A stretch of 64,000 nucleotides of DNA. Origin: Pomphorhynchus laevis. Taxonomy: Eukaryota > Acanthocephala > Palaeacanthocephala > Echinorhynchida > Pomphorhynchidae. Position numbers and translations under genes: made by a program. Where the stretch lies: positions 62,001-126,000 of the forward strand of contig WNNJ02002193.1 in the NCBI GenBank assembly GCA_012934845.2. Direction: 5' to 3'. The stretch's first letter is position 1. Each line of letters begins with the position of its first letter. Positions 42,772-55,340 of this stretch are shown piece after piece. The notes under the pieces were generated by a model. The model worked only from the letters and a program-made list of their open reading frames with translations. It did no database searches and had not been told where the DNA came from.

Positions 42772-43163
42772 TTTAACTTGATTGCATCTGTGAGCTGAAA
42801 TTCTTCTGGTTGTTGTACCAATCCTCACATGTATTGTTTTATTATTGATACAACAAGACGCTACTAATAAGCGTAGGTATGTCTCATCAGCTGCTGACCC
42901 ATCCTATTCTTAATACAGCAGGACGTTACTAATCAGCCTGGTGGGTCTAAACAGCTGCCGACCCATCATATTCTTGATACAGCAGGGCGCTACTAATTAG
43001 CCCTGGTGGGTCTCATAAGCTAATGATTTATTATATTCTTGATACATCAGAAAGCTACTAATCAGCTTGGATGGGTTTCATCAGACGCTAACCCGTTCTT
43101 TTCTTAATCCAGCAGGGCGCTACTGATCAGCCTGGGTGGTTTTCATCAGCTGTTGAAACCTAG
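42772..43163 (-). mobile_element. SINE copy (minus) with internal 64-65-bp tandem amplification
   Basis: The 3' tail (cttgattgcatctgtgagctg) is at 42,778. Then about five copies of a 64-65-bp unit follow (cgctactaa landmarks at about 42,857, 42,921, 42,985, 43,050 and 43,115). Each unit carries the gtctcatcagctgctgaccc segment, that is the CTGATGA half of the structured module. The SINE head is missing. Confidence 0.8.
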
Positions 43164-44036
43164 TCAGGCTGACATGTAAGTAGCGCCCTGCAGTATCAAG
43201 AATAGGAACAATAACTGTGAGGATAATATCGTGCCACAATCAGAGGAATTTCAACTCACAGATGCATTCAAGTTAAATTACAAACATTCATTGCAAGTGG
43301 CAGCTTGAAAAACAGTGATCCGGCTAGCGTTTCACACAACTAGGTTGGGTTTCTAATAGATCGTTAGAATACGATCCCCTACAGAAAGTAATATACAGAA
43401 ATGTATATCTAACCACTGGAGCAGCCAGCCTAGTGAATGTAGCGTTGAATCGCGATACAGTCTTTCTAAGTACGAATCCGATCAGCATCAGTGTACGGAG
43501 TAAGCAGATAATAGGATTCGAAACGTGAAATGTAGTTCTATGTTTGCAGCTGATGATACCCACCTAGGCTGATTATTAGCGCCCTGCAGTATCAAGAATA
43601 GAAACAATACATGTGAGGATAATATCGTGCCACAATCAGAGGAATTTCAGCTCACAGATGCAATCAAGTTAAATTAAAAGCATTCATTGCAAGATGCATC
43701 AAACACAGTGACCCGGCTAGCGGAATGCACCTATAGGGTAGGTTTATAATAGATCGTTAGAATACGATCCTCTACCAAAAGTAATATACAGAAATATATA
43801 TCTACACCACCGGAGCAGCCAGCCTAGTGGATGTAGCGTTGAATCACAATACAGAAGTCCTGAATTCAAATCCGATCAGCATCAGTGTACGGAGAAAGCA
43901 GATAACAAGAGTCGAAACGTGAAATGTAGGTCTGTGTCAGCAGCTAATGAGACCCATCCAGACTGATTAGTAGCGTCCTGATGTATCAAAGATAAGATCA
44001 AACCTGTGAGGATAATATCGTGCCACAATCAGAAAA
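43160..44036 (+). mobile_element. Tandem SINE plus spacer array
   Basis: SINE bodies at about 43,160-43,277 (3' half), 43,409-43,676 (full) and 43,804-44,036 (nearly full) alternate with a spacer of about 127-132 bp present at 43,278-43,408 and 43,677-43,803 (landmarks cattcattgcaag, agatcgttagaatacgatc). The period is about 395 bp, so SINE and flank were duplicated together. The full copies keep the tRNA-like head and the gaaacgtgaaatg and ctgatga blocks. Confidence 0.8.
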
Positions 44037-44127
44037 ACAAGATAATATTAATTATGATTAATTATCAAGAATATGTATCAATATAATGATATCTACATTA
44101 TCAAGATAATGTAGATAATATATATAT

Positions 44128-44200
44128 CTACACCACTGGAGCAGCCTAGTGGAGGTAACGTTGAATCGCGATATAGACGGCCAGAGTTCGAATTCAAATA
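44128..44200 (+). mobile_element. SINE head fragment
   Basis: ctacaccactggagcag then box-B-like gagttcgaattc. The body is lost. Confidence 0.6.
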
Positions 44201-45149
44201 ACATCCGTTAAAACACCAGAGTTCGAATTCAATTAACACAAATTAATTGGTAAACACCAATATACTGGTGTCAAATATCTTCATGTTAATTGGTTAATAC
44301 CAATTAACATGAAAATTGGTTAATACCAATTAACACCAGTTTAGACAATGCATAAATGCCGATTTTTTAAATTTCAATTTTGAATTTTAACTTGATATAA
44401 GTTATATAAAATCTAATTATTTATTATTATACTTATTATCATATAATTATTTTTGAGATAAATCAAATATAATTAAAAAAACTCATAATTATTAATAATC
44501 TTATTATTAAATTTTGATTTATTGATTTAGCATTATTATTTCTATTTATTTTATCTATCTTTTTATTTATTTTTAAATATATATTTTTAAATAAATAATT
44601 ATATTTACACAAACTGTATTCTTCATCAAATATCTGATTAATCCTATGGATTATCTGTGCACATGCTCCACACTTCTGAATCGGTGTGAATGCTCCACAC
44701 GGAATTTATTTATTTTTATTTTATAATTATTAATTTATTTTTATTATGTTTTGTTTATTTTATATTAAATACGTAGAATAATTAAATACGCTGATTGATT
44801 ACTAATAACCAGTGAAAACAGTCTTTGATAGTGGGAAACCTATGCCTTTCCGAAATATATTGAATAATTGGTGTTTCGTAATTGTCTACAAATTATATTG
44901 TTAATTAGCAAATGCTTTCTTGAAAACGGTCAATGTCAATCGAAAAACAATTAATGAAATTGATGATTTATTTTGCTACATGGAAACTGAAATTTAAAGT
45001 TTTTGAAATGTCAAATATGATAAATAGTGAAGGTACTAAATAAAAAAGTATTTGGACAATTTAAAAAATAAATTAAATAATAAATTATTTAAATTAAATA
45101 AAATATTAATTTTAATATTAATGTAAATCTAAAAAAATATTAATATTTA
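44201..45149. other. AT-rich spacer with palindrome and PLE tail remnants
   Basis: 44,282-44,311 is a perfect 13-bp-arm hairpin (catgttaattggt). Stretches near 44,355-44,420 and 44,730-44,780 (attatgttttgtttatttta, taaatacgtaga) look like PLE 3' UTR on the plus strand. Confidence 0.45.
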
Positions 45150-46830
45150 AAACATTAAAGGATCCATTAAAGGATCATTAAAGGACCGAAACACGAAAGG
45201 TAGGCGTAGGCTCACTGCTGATGAGGTCCACCTACGCTGATTGTAGTGTACAGTGCTGCATCTAGGATTAAAGAATTCACACGAGGATAATTTATGAAGC
45301 CGACCAAATGATGATACTCGCTCGTGTATGCAATTATTCATTCTATTAACCTGGCAGATTCCGGTTTCCTGTCAAGAAGATTCAAAAGACAGATTGTCGG
45401 TTGTTTCCGTCAACTGTAGTGCTATCTCCGTCTTTTTGTTACAAAAGACGGAAACAACGTACAGTTTGCACAAGTGGAAATGTTTTCCTTACAAACTGTA
45501 TCGTTTGTTTTTACAGAAAGGCAGCAGAGGAATATTTCAGCAGATCATTAAAGGACCGAAACACGAAAGGTAGGCGTAGGCTCACTGCTGATGAAATCCA
45601 CCTACGCTGATTGTAGTGTACAGTGCTGCATCTAGGATTAAAGAATTCACACGAGGATAATTTATGAAGCCGACTAAATGATGATACTCGCTCGTGTATG
45701 CAATTATTCATTCTATTTACCTGGCAGATTCCGGTTTCCTGTCAAGAAAATCCAAAAGACATATTGTCGGTTGTTTCCGGCAACTGTAGTGCTATCTCCG
45801 TCTTTTTGTTACAAAATACGGAAACAACGTACAGTTTGCACAAGTGGAAATGTTTTCATTACAAACTGTATCGTTTGTTTTTACAGAAAGGCAGCAGAGG
45901 AAAATTTCAGCAGATCATTAAAGGACCGAAACACGAAAGGTAGGCGTAGGCTCACTGCTGATGATGTCCACCTACACTGATTGTAGTGTACAGTGCTGCA
46001 TCTAGAATTAAAGAATTCACACGAGGATAATTTATGAAGCCGACCAAATGATGATACTCGCTCGTGTATGCAATTGTTCATTCTATTTACCTGGCAGATT
46101 CCGGTTTCCTGTCAAAGAAAATTCAAAAGACAGATTGTCGGTTGTTTCCGTCAACTGTAGTGCTATATCCGTCTTTTTGTTTCAAAAGACGGAAACAACG
46201 TACAGTTTGCACAAGTGGAAATGTTTTCCTTACAAACTGTATCGTTTGTTTTTACAGAAAGGCAGCAGAGGAATATTTCAGCAGATCATTAAAGGACCGA
46301 AACACGAAAGGTAGGCGTAGGCTCACTGCTGATGAGGTCCACCTACGCTGATTGTAGTGTACAGTGCTGCATCTAGAATTAAAGAATTCACACGAGGATA
46401 ATTTATGAAGCCGACCAAATGATAATACTCGCTCGTGTATGCAATTGTTCATTCTATTTACCTGGCAGATTCCGGTTTCCTGTCAAGAAAATTCAAAAGA
46501 CAGATTGTCGGTTGTTTCCGTCAACTGTAGTGCTATATCCGTCTTTTTGTTACAAAAGACGGAAACAACGTACAGTTTGCACAAGTGGAAATGTTTTCCT
46601 TGCAAACTGTATCGTTTGTTTTTACAGAAAGGCAGCAGAGCAAAATTTCAGCAGATCATTAAAAGACCGAAACACGAAAGGTAGGCGTAGGCTCACTGCT
46701 GATGAGGTCCACCTACGCTGATTGTAGTGTACAGTGCTGCATCTAGGATTAAAGAATTCACACGAGATAATTTATGAAGCCGACCAAATGATGATACTCG
46801 CTCGTGTATGCATATATTCATTCTAATATT
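45150..46830. repeat. 370-bp satellite, about 4.5 units
   Basis: ggaccgaaacacgaaagg recurs at 45,183, 45,553, 45,923, 46,294 and 46,664 (as agaccg), giving periods of 370-371 bp. Units differ by only a few bases. Each contains the structured module (ggacc-gaaac ... ctgatga-ggtcc), a 3' part related to the SINE tail, and a second hairpin (ccgtctttt/aaaagacgg within gttgtttccgtc/gacggaaacaac). All open frames in this stretch repeat with the unit and are not genes. Confidence 0.95.
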
Positions 46831-48021
46831 TAAAACATTAATAATAAAGCAAATATCTGCATTTTCAACAAAAATTCTCTTTGTTTATTATCTTCCAAGT
46901 AAATAAAAAACAATTTATTAATGAAACTTTACGAAAAACCTTGCACAATAAAGTTGTTTTAACAAAATGTTTCTTTTCCTGTATGTGATATATTTTAATT
47001 GAATTAGATATAAGATAATTTTTTTCGTGACATAATTCCATCAAAATAGATCTTAAATTCAACTTAAAATTACTGCAGTTTAAATCAAAATAATGGCTTT
47101 TTAATATTTTTTAATGTCTCCTTTTTCAAAATAAATAGCCGTAAAATAAACAGCCGTAAAATATCTATAAATATACATATTTATATCTGTAAATACTTGC
47201 AAATTGCATTGTGATAAATTATAGCTCAAATACTCTATGGTGAATACTCGAATTGCTTGTTGCTGTTAGATAATATTTTATACAAAATATTTTAATAGAA
47301 ACCAAAATTTGCAAATGATTCATTAGTTTATCAAGTAGTATCCTGCTGAAATAGTTATTATATGATAGACAGCTCAAGGGCTAGAATATTTCGCAAGTGG
47401 ATGTTGCGAATTAAAATCTAATAATAAAATAATATCAGCATCCACTAATAAAATCTTAGTGGATGCTGCGTCGTTCAGTTAATTCGTTGTTGAAATATCC
47501 AACAATATAATATTTTGATACGGAATTGTCAGCAATGAAATTTTTTTATTTTTCTTTAATTTAATATTTTTTTAATCTTTTTTCTTTAATATTTTCTTTA
47601 ATATTTTCTTTAATATTTTCTTTAATTTTTAGAATTGTATTGCCGCTATCATTAGGTACTTCTATAAGTTATTTTTTAAACTTCTATAAGTTATTTTTGG
47701 CACAACGACGGGCACGCATTTCTTATAAGCAAAGTTTTTTTATATTTTATTTTATAAAACATTTTTTTTGTTTAAATTAATGGTAATTTAATGTATTTTA
47801 CTCAAAATTTTATAAACATTTTACTCAAAATTTTACACTATCATAAAATTTCATAAATTTTATGATAGTGTAGGGTCTATGTTGATCAACATAGACCCTA
47901 CGGCATACTGATTGATGGAATAAGCATGAAAATATTTAAAATTAAACTTTAAAAATTATTACATATTATCGTAATATGTATTGGTAAAAAAATTTCACAA
48001 ATAGATAAATGACTTCGATAC
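46831..48021. other. Intron sequence with three palindromes
   Basis: 47,436-47,468 is a 13-bp-arm hairpin (cagcatccactaa). 47,835-47,871 has perfect 17-bp arms. 47,872-47,899 is a perfect 28-bp palindrome directly adjoining. No gene is supported. Confidence 0.55.
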
Positions 48022-48131
48022 CTTTCGAATTGCATTGATAAATAATTTTTATGCATATTTCTTTACTTGTGCATCCGGTAGATGGAAATGATGATTGATC
48101 ACCAACATAGCAAGAATGTCTTCCATTGCAT
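48022..48131 (-). CDS. Host exon, C-terminal half of SUEL/Gal_Lectin domain
   Basis: Acceptor ctttatgtttag at 48,132, donor aaag|gtatcg at 48,021. The exon is 110 nt, entering after two carried bases and leaving one. It reads CNGRHSCYVGDQSSFPSTGC, then TSKEICIKIIYQCNSK. The C-N-G-R-x-S-C-x-V ... C ... I-x-Y-x-C pattern is the end of the galactose/rhamnose-binding SUEL lectin domain of latrophilins and related secreted proteins. Its carried bases (AG from the 62.3-kb exon) plus A give Arg, so the domain is continuous across a 14.1-kb intron. Confidence 0.8.
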
Positions 48132-48589
48132 CTAAACATAAAGTATTTTATATTTATCAAAGATAAATCTATTAGTTTTATATTAATAGTATATTTCATA
48201 TATTATTTAATATTATAAAATATAAAATATATGATAACTAACGTTTGTTAATTTAGTTATTTGTGTATAACACATATAACGTGTGTTCTGCATTTAGATA
48301 ACGTGTGTTAATTTAGACATAAATTGAGATATCAAATTTTAAAGTTATGTTCAAACAGAATATTGATACAAACAACTTTTAAAATAAATATATATACTAT
48401 AATGTAGTAATAAAAATCACGTTTAAGAGACCATGTAATGGACAATAGCTAGGTGGTAGCACCTGGAGGGGATGTGGTAGATCTATCTAGATCTTATTCC
48501 AGTCTGTAACAATTTTAAGCAGGGTAACCCTTGTCGGATGCCGATATAGGGCACGTTGTAAGTTTAATCAGAGTCAACTAAACTAGGTG

Positions 48590-50200
48590 ACGGCACCGAA
48601 AAGCAAAGTTAAATGTCCAACGTCCAATCTGGTTGAGTACATAAGTTATATGTACTCAACCAGATTGGAAAATTACGTAAGATTAAGAAAATTAAGTACT
48701 AAATATTAGATCTTTTAAATGTAACAGAAAAAATTGTATAGTTTGTGATGTTATAAATAATAATAATTGTATAGTAAGTAATATGACAAACAAATGTTTT
48801 TCATTAAATATTAATAATAACTGTAACTGCAATACCGCAGGTGTAGTGTATCTTATACAATGTAAATGTGGATTGCAGTATATAGGAAAAACATCTCAAA
48901 TGTTAAAAACTAGGTTTAGGCAACACGTATTTGATATACACCTGGTCAAACTATATTTCATAAGCATATGAGATTAATAGGATATACATAGGATACTGTG
49001 AATTATTTATTTTAGAACATATTATTAAGGAAAATAAGGCAATATTAAATCAAAAACTATTAGAACGAGAAGATTTTTGGATTAAAACGCTTAATTCCAT
49101 GTACCCGTTAGGATTTAATGACGTGGTACAAGGAATTGGCAAAAGTAGTATAGTACATAATAAACAACTATATTATAATAATTCGGTTAAACGCAAACCA
49201 AGAAGTCATGGTGATAAAAGGAATAGGAAAAATAGAGTTAAAAATATTAAAAAAGATATGTATATAAATGAACAATTAGAAATATTAAAACAACTTTTAA
49301 GAGATAATAAGCTAAAATATCTTTATGTAAATATAAGAAGTTTTACTAAAGATATCATTTGTTCAATAAATCAAAAATTATTTGACGCTTATGATAGGTC
49401 AAGTTATATAATAGACACTTATTGTAATATAAAATACTATAATCGGACAATAAATGTAAATAATAACAATAGAAAATATACATTAACCATAAACTTCATT
49501 AATAAATGTATAGATAACATAAATATAGCCGGACTTTTAAATAATTCTAAAAGTAAAGAAATAATAGGGTCAGATTTAATAAATATATTCCTAAAGATTG
49601 GAAAAATTATATATTTTATGAAATGACAAATAAAATAAAAATAACAAACAATTATAAAAGGAACGATCAAATTAATAAAGATATGTATACAGAACTTACT
49701 AAATTAAAGGATAACTTTATAATAACAACTATTGATAAAGCAAGTAATAACTTTGTCTTCATATGCAAACAGCTTTATTATGATATACTAATGAAAGAGG
49801 TTAATTCCAATGATTTAAATGTGAATCCAACACATGAACGTAGTGAGATAAGTTTAGAAACAATTATTACAAGTCACTGTTCGATAATAGATAAGGGTAT
49901 AAAGGTTGAATTAGATAATAAAACTATACCTATATTATATTGGAATCCACTATTTACAAAAAATCCAATAAAACCTAGGTTCATATGTAGTGCGTTTAAA
50001 TGTACATTAAAACCACTTTCTGTCTATATGAATAAAATACTTAAAGTAATTAAAGCACATTTTAAAAAATATTGCAAGGTAATCAAAATTAATACTGGTA
50101 TAAAACACTATTTCAGTATTAATTCTAAATAATAATATTTAGAACACACAAAAGGAATAAATTTTAAGGACATAAATACAAACGATTATAATACGCTTTA
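48590..50200 (+). mobile_element. Naiad-type PLE, second copy (EN then RT)
   Basis: The 5' leader near 48,590-48,670 resembles the 9.7-kb copy (aggtgacggcaccgaaaagc). The GIY-YIG part (48,783-48,971) reads NCNTAGVVYLIQCKCGLQYI, then GKTSQMLKTRFRQHVF. The linker frame 49,099-49,626 is cleaner than in the first copy. The RT start, 49,623-50,132, has NNFVFICKQLYYD and FICSAFKCTLKPLSVYM. RT coding ends near 50,200, where a palindrome cluster replaces it; the 3' UTR resumes at 50,515. The order EN then RT is the same as in 9.67-13.30 kb. Confidence 0.85.
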
Positions 50201-50249
50201 TACAAATCAAGATTTAATAGTAAATAAAATAGATCAAGATTTAATAGGA

Positions 50250-50520
50250 TAAAATTGAATTAAGAGAATCCCATTGATTCTCTTAATGGGATTAAGAGAA
50301 TTATTATTCTCTTAATAATCCCATTCTATGTGAATAAGATTGTTAATATTAATAATCCCATTAATATTAATATTAATGGGATTATTAATGGGAATATTAT
50401 TATATTATTAATATTAATAATAATATTATTATTATATTTCATAATTATTATTAATTATGAAATATTAATCTTAATAAATATTAAGATTAATATTAATATT
50501 ATTAATATTAATATAGGATG
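50250..50520. repeat. Nested palindrome cluster inside the PLE
   Basis: attaagagaatc and gattctcttaat, aatgggatt and aatcccatt, and aatattaatatt blocks recur in both directions. Several overlapping hairpins result, including a near-perfect one with aatcccattaatatt arms at about 50,353-50,382. They occupy the site of a deletion of the RT core. Confidence 0.8.
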
Positions 50521-50790
50521 ACATATTTAAATTTACAAGAAACATAGACGGAAACTTTTTATAGATAATAATTGATATACTCTGTATTAGAATAAGATAC
50601 TATATAATCAAATTTCATTATAGGAAATACGTCTTAGCACGTATTTGGCCCCGCTTATATGTTTGGTAGAACATGTAGGGGCCGAAACCTGATAGCATAG
50701 CAGTTCCTCCTGATGACCTCTAATTCTTATTCTGATACAAGGTCTGTTATTTATTAGTCAATTTATAAAAATGACGTTTATTTTAAATTT
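50515..50790 (+). mobile_element. PLE 3' UTR of the second copy
   Basis: Contains ggggccgaaacctgatagc and agttcctcctgatgacctc, as in the 13-kb copy. Confidence 0.75.
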
Positions 50791-50809
50791 CAATTTTTTT
50801 TATATTTAT

Positions 50810-51110
50810 TTTAACTTGATTTTATTATGTTTTGTTTATTTCTGGCCCTGCTGCTATGTCTGGTAAAGGAGTTAGGGGCCGAAACCTGATAGCATAGCAG
50901 TTTCTCCTGATGACCACTAATTCTTATTCTGATACAACGTATGTTATTTATTAGTCAATTCATAAAAATTATTTTAAATTTCAATTTTTTATTTTAAGTT
51001 GATTTAAATTATAAAAAATCTTATAACAATTATTTATTTTATTATTTAATTATAAAATTTTGATTATGTTTTGTTTATTAATAAAATAAAATATAATTAT
51101 CCATTCAGAT
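50810..51110 (+). mobile_element. Additional PLE 3' UTR fragment
   Basis: A second 3' module (ggccctgctgctatgtctgg ... agtttctcctgatgacca) follows the first in tandem. Confidence 0.7.
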
Positions 51111-51129
51111 CACTTTTCATCATGGCGGG

Positions 51130-51370
51130 CAAACATTTGTTCAGCTTTTCTTTGACCATTTGCCACTTAAGAGTTTGAATTTATTTTTTATATTATTGTG
51201 ATGATTTATATATTTTACTATTTTCTGCTTGATGTTATTTTTATAGTAACCTAGTTTAAAATATGTATCTATTAAATTATTTAAATGATTTTGAAGAAAG
51301 CCAATATTATTACATATTGTTGCAATTCTTAAAATTTCATTATTTAATGTATTAAATTTTATATTATATT
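51130..51370 (-). mobile_element. Naiad-type PLE, RT C-terminus (left part of split copy)
   Basis: Reversed, this carries the end of the RT (cattaaataatgaaattttaag, gtaataatattggctttcttc, tactataaaaataacatcaag). The rest of the same copy lies at 55,439-55,745, beyond the LTR element inserted in it. Confidence 0.75.
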
Positions 51371-51496
51371 ATGTATATTAAATGTGGTATCACATTTAAT
51401 ATACATATTTATATGTATATTACCACATTTATATATATTTATACCACATTTATATATACCACATTTATATATATTACCACATTTATATATATTAAA
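51371..51496. repeat. Palindromic AT-rich junction before the LTR
   Basis: attaaatgtg-gtat-cacatttaat at 51,378-51,401, then five or six taccacattta/ttataccaca units, then the LTR itself, which starts with the same tgtggtatcaca. It has no counterpart at the 3' end of the LTR element. Confidence 0.7.
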
Positions 51497-51594
51497 TGTG
51501 GTATCACATTAAATTACTTTATCATTTATATTTAACTTTACCTACTATTTGTAGATTCGTGAATAAAAGCCATTTATTCTCTCTGGTTATCACA
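51497..51594 (+). repeat. 5' LTR (98 bp)
   Basis: TG...CA ends: tgtggtatcaca ... ggttatcaca. Three differences from the 3' LTR. Confidence 0.85.
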
Positions 51595-51595
51595 A

Positions 51596-51609
51596 TTTTA
51601 TTCACGAAT
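51596..51609 (+). promoter_or_regulatory. Putative primer-binding site, complementary to the LTR
   Basis: ttttattcacgaat, one base after the 5' LTR, is the exact reverse complement of attcgtgaataaaa at 51,555-51,568 within the LTR. A 14-nt match at this position suggests self-priming, as known for Tf1/sushi-type elements, rather than priming by a tRNA. Confidence 0.6.
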
Positions 51610-54600
51610 TGTCTTGATGGATACTCTGTTCAAGCCGGATACACTCAAACTAACGACAGACTGTCCTGAAGCAGAACGCGAATGGCGTCACTGGCGATAT
51701 CGCTTCGAAACATTTATCAAACGCATCAAAATGGATTCACAAGATGACAAACTTGATCTCCTGAAAATCTCAATTTCCGCTCAATTATTCGACAAGATTG
51801 ACGAGTGCCTGGATTATGATTCAGCAATGGATGTCCTCGACAAAGCATTCATAAAATCTACAAATTCGGTTTACAAACGACACCTACTGTGTTCTGCACG
51901 ACAAACTCTCGATGAATCGATATCTAACTATGTGGATCGTCTTGAAACACTTGCGCGACAATGCACCTTCAAAGATGTGAAAGCTAAGGAGCTGCGCGAT
52001 ATTCTTATTTGCGATTCATTTATTACGGGTTTACAATCGAACGAAATTCGTCAACGCATACTCGAGACTAATGACATCGACAAAGAGAAAGCTTATCAAG
52101 TCGCTCGAACGATTGAAGCAGCTCAAACTCAATCAAACGAATATCGACACACATCCGAATTCACAGTAAATGCCTTAAGGGAAACCAAAGGTTCAAAAGG
52201 AAATACTGATATTTCTGAAAGTGAAGAATCTATTGCCGTAGCTCAAAAGATCAACAAGAAAAGGTGCTACTTTTGTGGTGGAGTTATGCATACACGAAAT
52301 CGTTGTCCAGCCCGGGATGCTGAATGTTCATTCTGCTTAAAACGTGGACACTACGAAAAAGTTTGTCGAACTAAGTTGCTTCGATCTCGACGAAAATACA
52401 ATCGTAGTACTCGACCATACGCGTCCGACTGTGAATCACTTAATATCATATCCTGTCAAAATGCAAATGGTGATGCATCTAAACTTGACGACATGACGGT
52501 ACAAGTTCGCGTTGGAACACAACAGCTGGATGCTCTTATCGATACAGGGAGCTCTTCCAACTTTGTCGATTCATCAGTTATTCGAAAACTAGGTATTCCT
52601 ACAGAATCTTGTTGTGTTAGGATTTCCATGGCTAATTCATCATTTACATCCGTATGCAATGAACGATGCGTATTACCGATATCTTACTGTGACCGAAACT
52701 ATACTGACATTCAATGCTTCGTCATGCCTCATCTTTGTCGTGATCTCATACTTGGTCATCCATTCCTGCGCTTGCATTCAAGTGTTTCCATTCGACTTCG
52801 AGGAAATGCTAAGCAAGAAACATTAACCATTGGGCAACTATCGAGCATGGAAATCGATATACCGTCGTTATTTTCAGACGATTTTAAAAACTGGAAACCT
52901 GCAGCAATTCCGTCCCGGCGCCGTAATATCGAAGATCGCCGCTTTATTGCTTCGGAAGTAAAACGGATGTTGTCCGAAGGCATCATCGAGCGCAGTCGCT
53001 CACCGTGGCGTGCGCAAGTTCTTATTGTAAACAGAGAAGGACGTCGTCGTCTAGTAGTAGATTACTCGCAGACCGTAAATAGATTCACGGTCCTCGACGC
53101 TTATCCCATGCCCCGAATTGACGACCTGATCGACACCATATCGTCCAATAACGTGTTTAGCACCCTCGATTTAAAAAGTGCTTACCATCAAGTTCCTTTG
53201 CGAGCAAACGAAAAATTCTTGACCGCATTCGAGGCAGATGGTCAACTCTATCAATTTCAGCGTATGCCTTTTGGACTCACGAATGCTGTAGCCGCCTTCC
53301 AGCGAATAATCAACGAGATCATAGAGAAATAAAACTTAACCGGCACCTATTCATACCTCGACGATATCATTGTGTGCGGCAAAACACAGCAAGAACATGA
53401 TACAAATCTGGCCAAGTTTCGTGAAGTTGCTTCTAGGTACCGAATAACACTAAATGAATCGAAATGTATGATTAATAAAACGATGATCAATATTCTGGGA
53501 TATCAAGTTGGTAGTGGTATTAAACGGCCTGATCCTAATCGTGTCTCACCTTTGCGAGAACTGCAGGTACCTCAAAATAAACGTCAACTGCGAAGAATTG
53601 TCGGCCTTTTCTCACATTATTCCAAATGGATTCAAAATTTTTCGTCGCAGATTCGTCCGTTAGCTGAAACCACGATATTTCCTATTACACCTGCAGCAAA
53701 GCGCTCATTTGAGATAATTCGTGATTGTATTATTTCAGCTTCTTTAACACCCATTGATTTCAATAGGACATTTACAGTAGAGACTGACGCATCCCTTTAT
53801 GCTATCGGTGCTGTATTAACGCAGGATAACAAACCCGTCGCATTTTATTCGCATACACTTAGTAAGAGTGTCGTTGGACATTCCGCTATTGAGAAAGAGG
53901 CCCTTGCCATCGTTGAAGCATTGCGATACTGGAGGCACTATTTGTCTGGACGAACTTTCAATGTTCTAACGGATCAAAGATCAGTTTCATTCATATTTAA
54001 CAGGAATCATAAGAGTAAAATTAAAAATGAAAAAGTGCAAAGATGGCGTCTCGATCTATCTGAGTTCAAAAATTGTATACTTTACCGGCCTGGAAAGTTG
54101 AATTATGCGGCCGACTCAATGTCTAGAGATATTTGTGCTTCAAGTTGCGATTACTTTAACAAACAGAAAGATCTCAAGCTTCTTTATGAACTTCACGCTA
54201 CGCTTTGCCACCCAGGAGTCAATCGTTTGTATCACTTCGTTCAATCGAATCAACTTCCATATAGCACTGAAGACGTTCGTTATGTTGTATCTCATTGCGT
54301 TACCTGTTCGTTGTTGAAACCAAACTTCTTCAAGCCTCCAAAAACTGCCCTCATCAGAGCGACACGACCTTTCGAAAGAATTTCACTTGACTTCAAAGGT
54401 CCTTTGCCCAGTTCATCAGGCAAGAAATATTTGCTTACAGCCGTCGATGAATATTCTCGTTATCCCTTTGGATTTGCATGCCGTGATATGTCCGCTCAAA
54501 CAGTGATAAATTGCCTGCGTGGTATAGTGACAATATTTGGTCCACCTGAATTTGTACATTCCGATCGCGGGTCATCCTTCATGTCGAAAGAATTCTCTGA

Positions 54601-55340
54601 TTATCTGGAGAGTATTGGCACGGTAGCAAGTCACTCTTCTCCGTACAATCCGTTAGGCAACGGACAGATCGAACGCTATAACGGTATATTATGGAGCGCT
54701 GTACTTTTGCGGCTTAGAGACTACAATCGTCCGGTTGCTGCTTGGGAAACGGTCCTCGCTGAAAGCCTTCAATCTATTCGAGGACTATTATGCACTTCAA
54801 CTGGCTCGACACCTCATGATCGAATCTTCAACTTCTCTAGACGCCCATTAATTAAATTCAATTTACCAGAATGGCTCCGTCGTCCCGGATCTGTATTCGT
54901 GCGAAACTTCTACAAACACGACAAATACGACGATAAATTGCTCAAAGCTAAACTGATAAACGCGAATTCAAACACGGCTCATATCGAACTTCCATCTGGG
55001 AAAGAAGCAAATATTTCAACTCGACACCTATCTCGTTATCCTTCAGAAACCTCCATTTACAAGGATCCAGACAGTTCGGATATTCGTAGTTCGGGATTGT
55101 CAAGGGACGGGGATGACGACTGTCAAGATAGCTTCGATAGGAACCAGCCAGACTATGAAGATGATAACAATAACGGAAAGCAATATGATGCCACTGACAA
55201 TATCGATATGAACTTGAGTTCAAAGAGGACATCAATTCCTGAGGCAAACCATCATCCCGTGACAACTAGAGAATTCTACCGACGAAGTACAAGAAGTCGA
55301 AGAAGTCCTGCATACTTCCAAAACTATCACATTGGATGAA

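Noticed and set aside
45147-46721. A series of open frames of 64-100 codons on both strands
   Set aside because: They repeat with the 370-bp satellite unit and sit in different frames of the same DNA; not genes.
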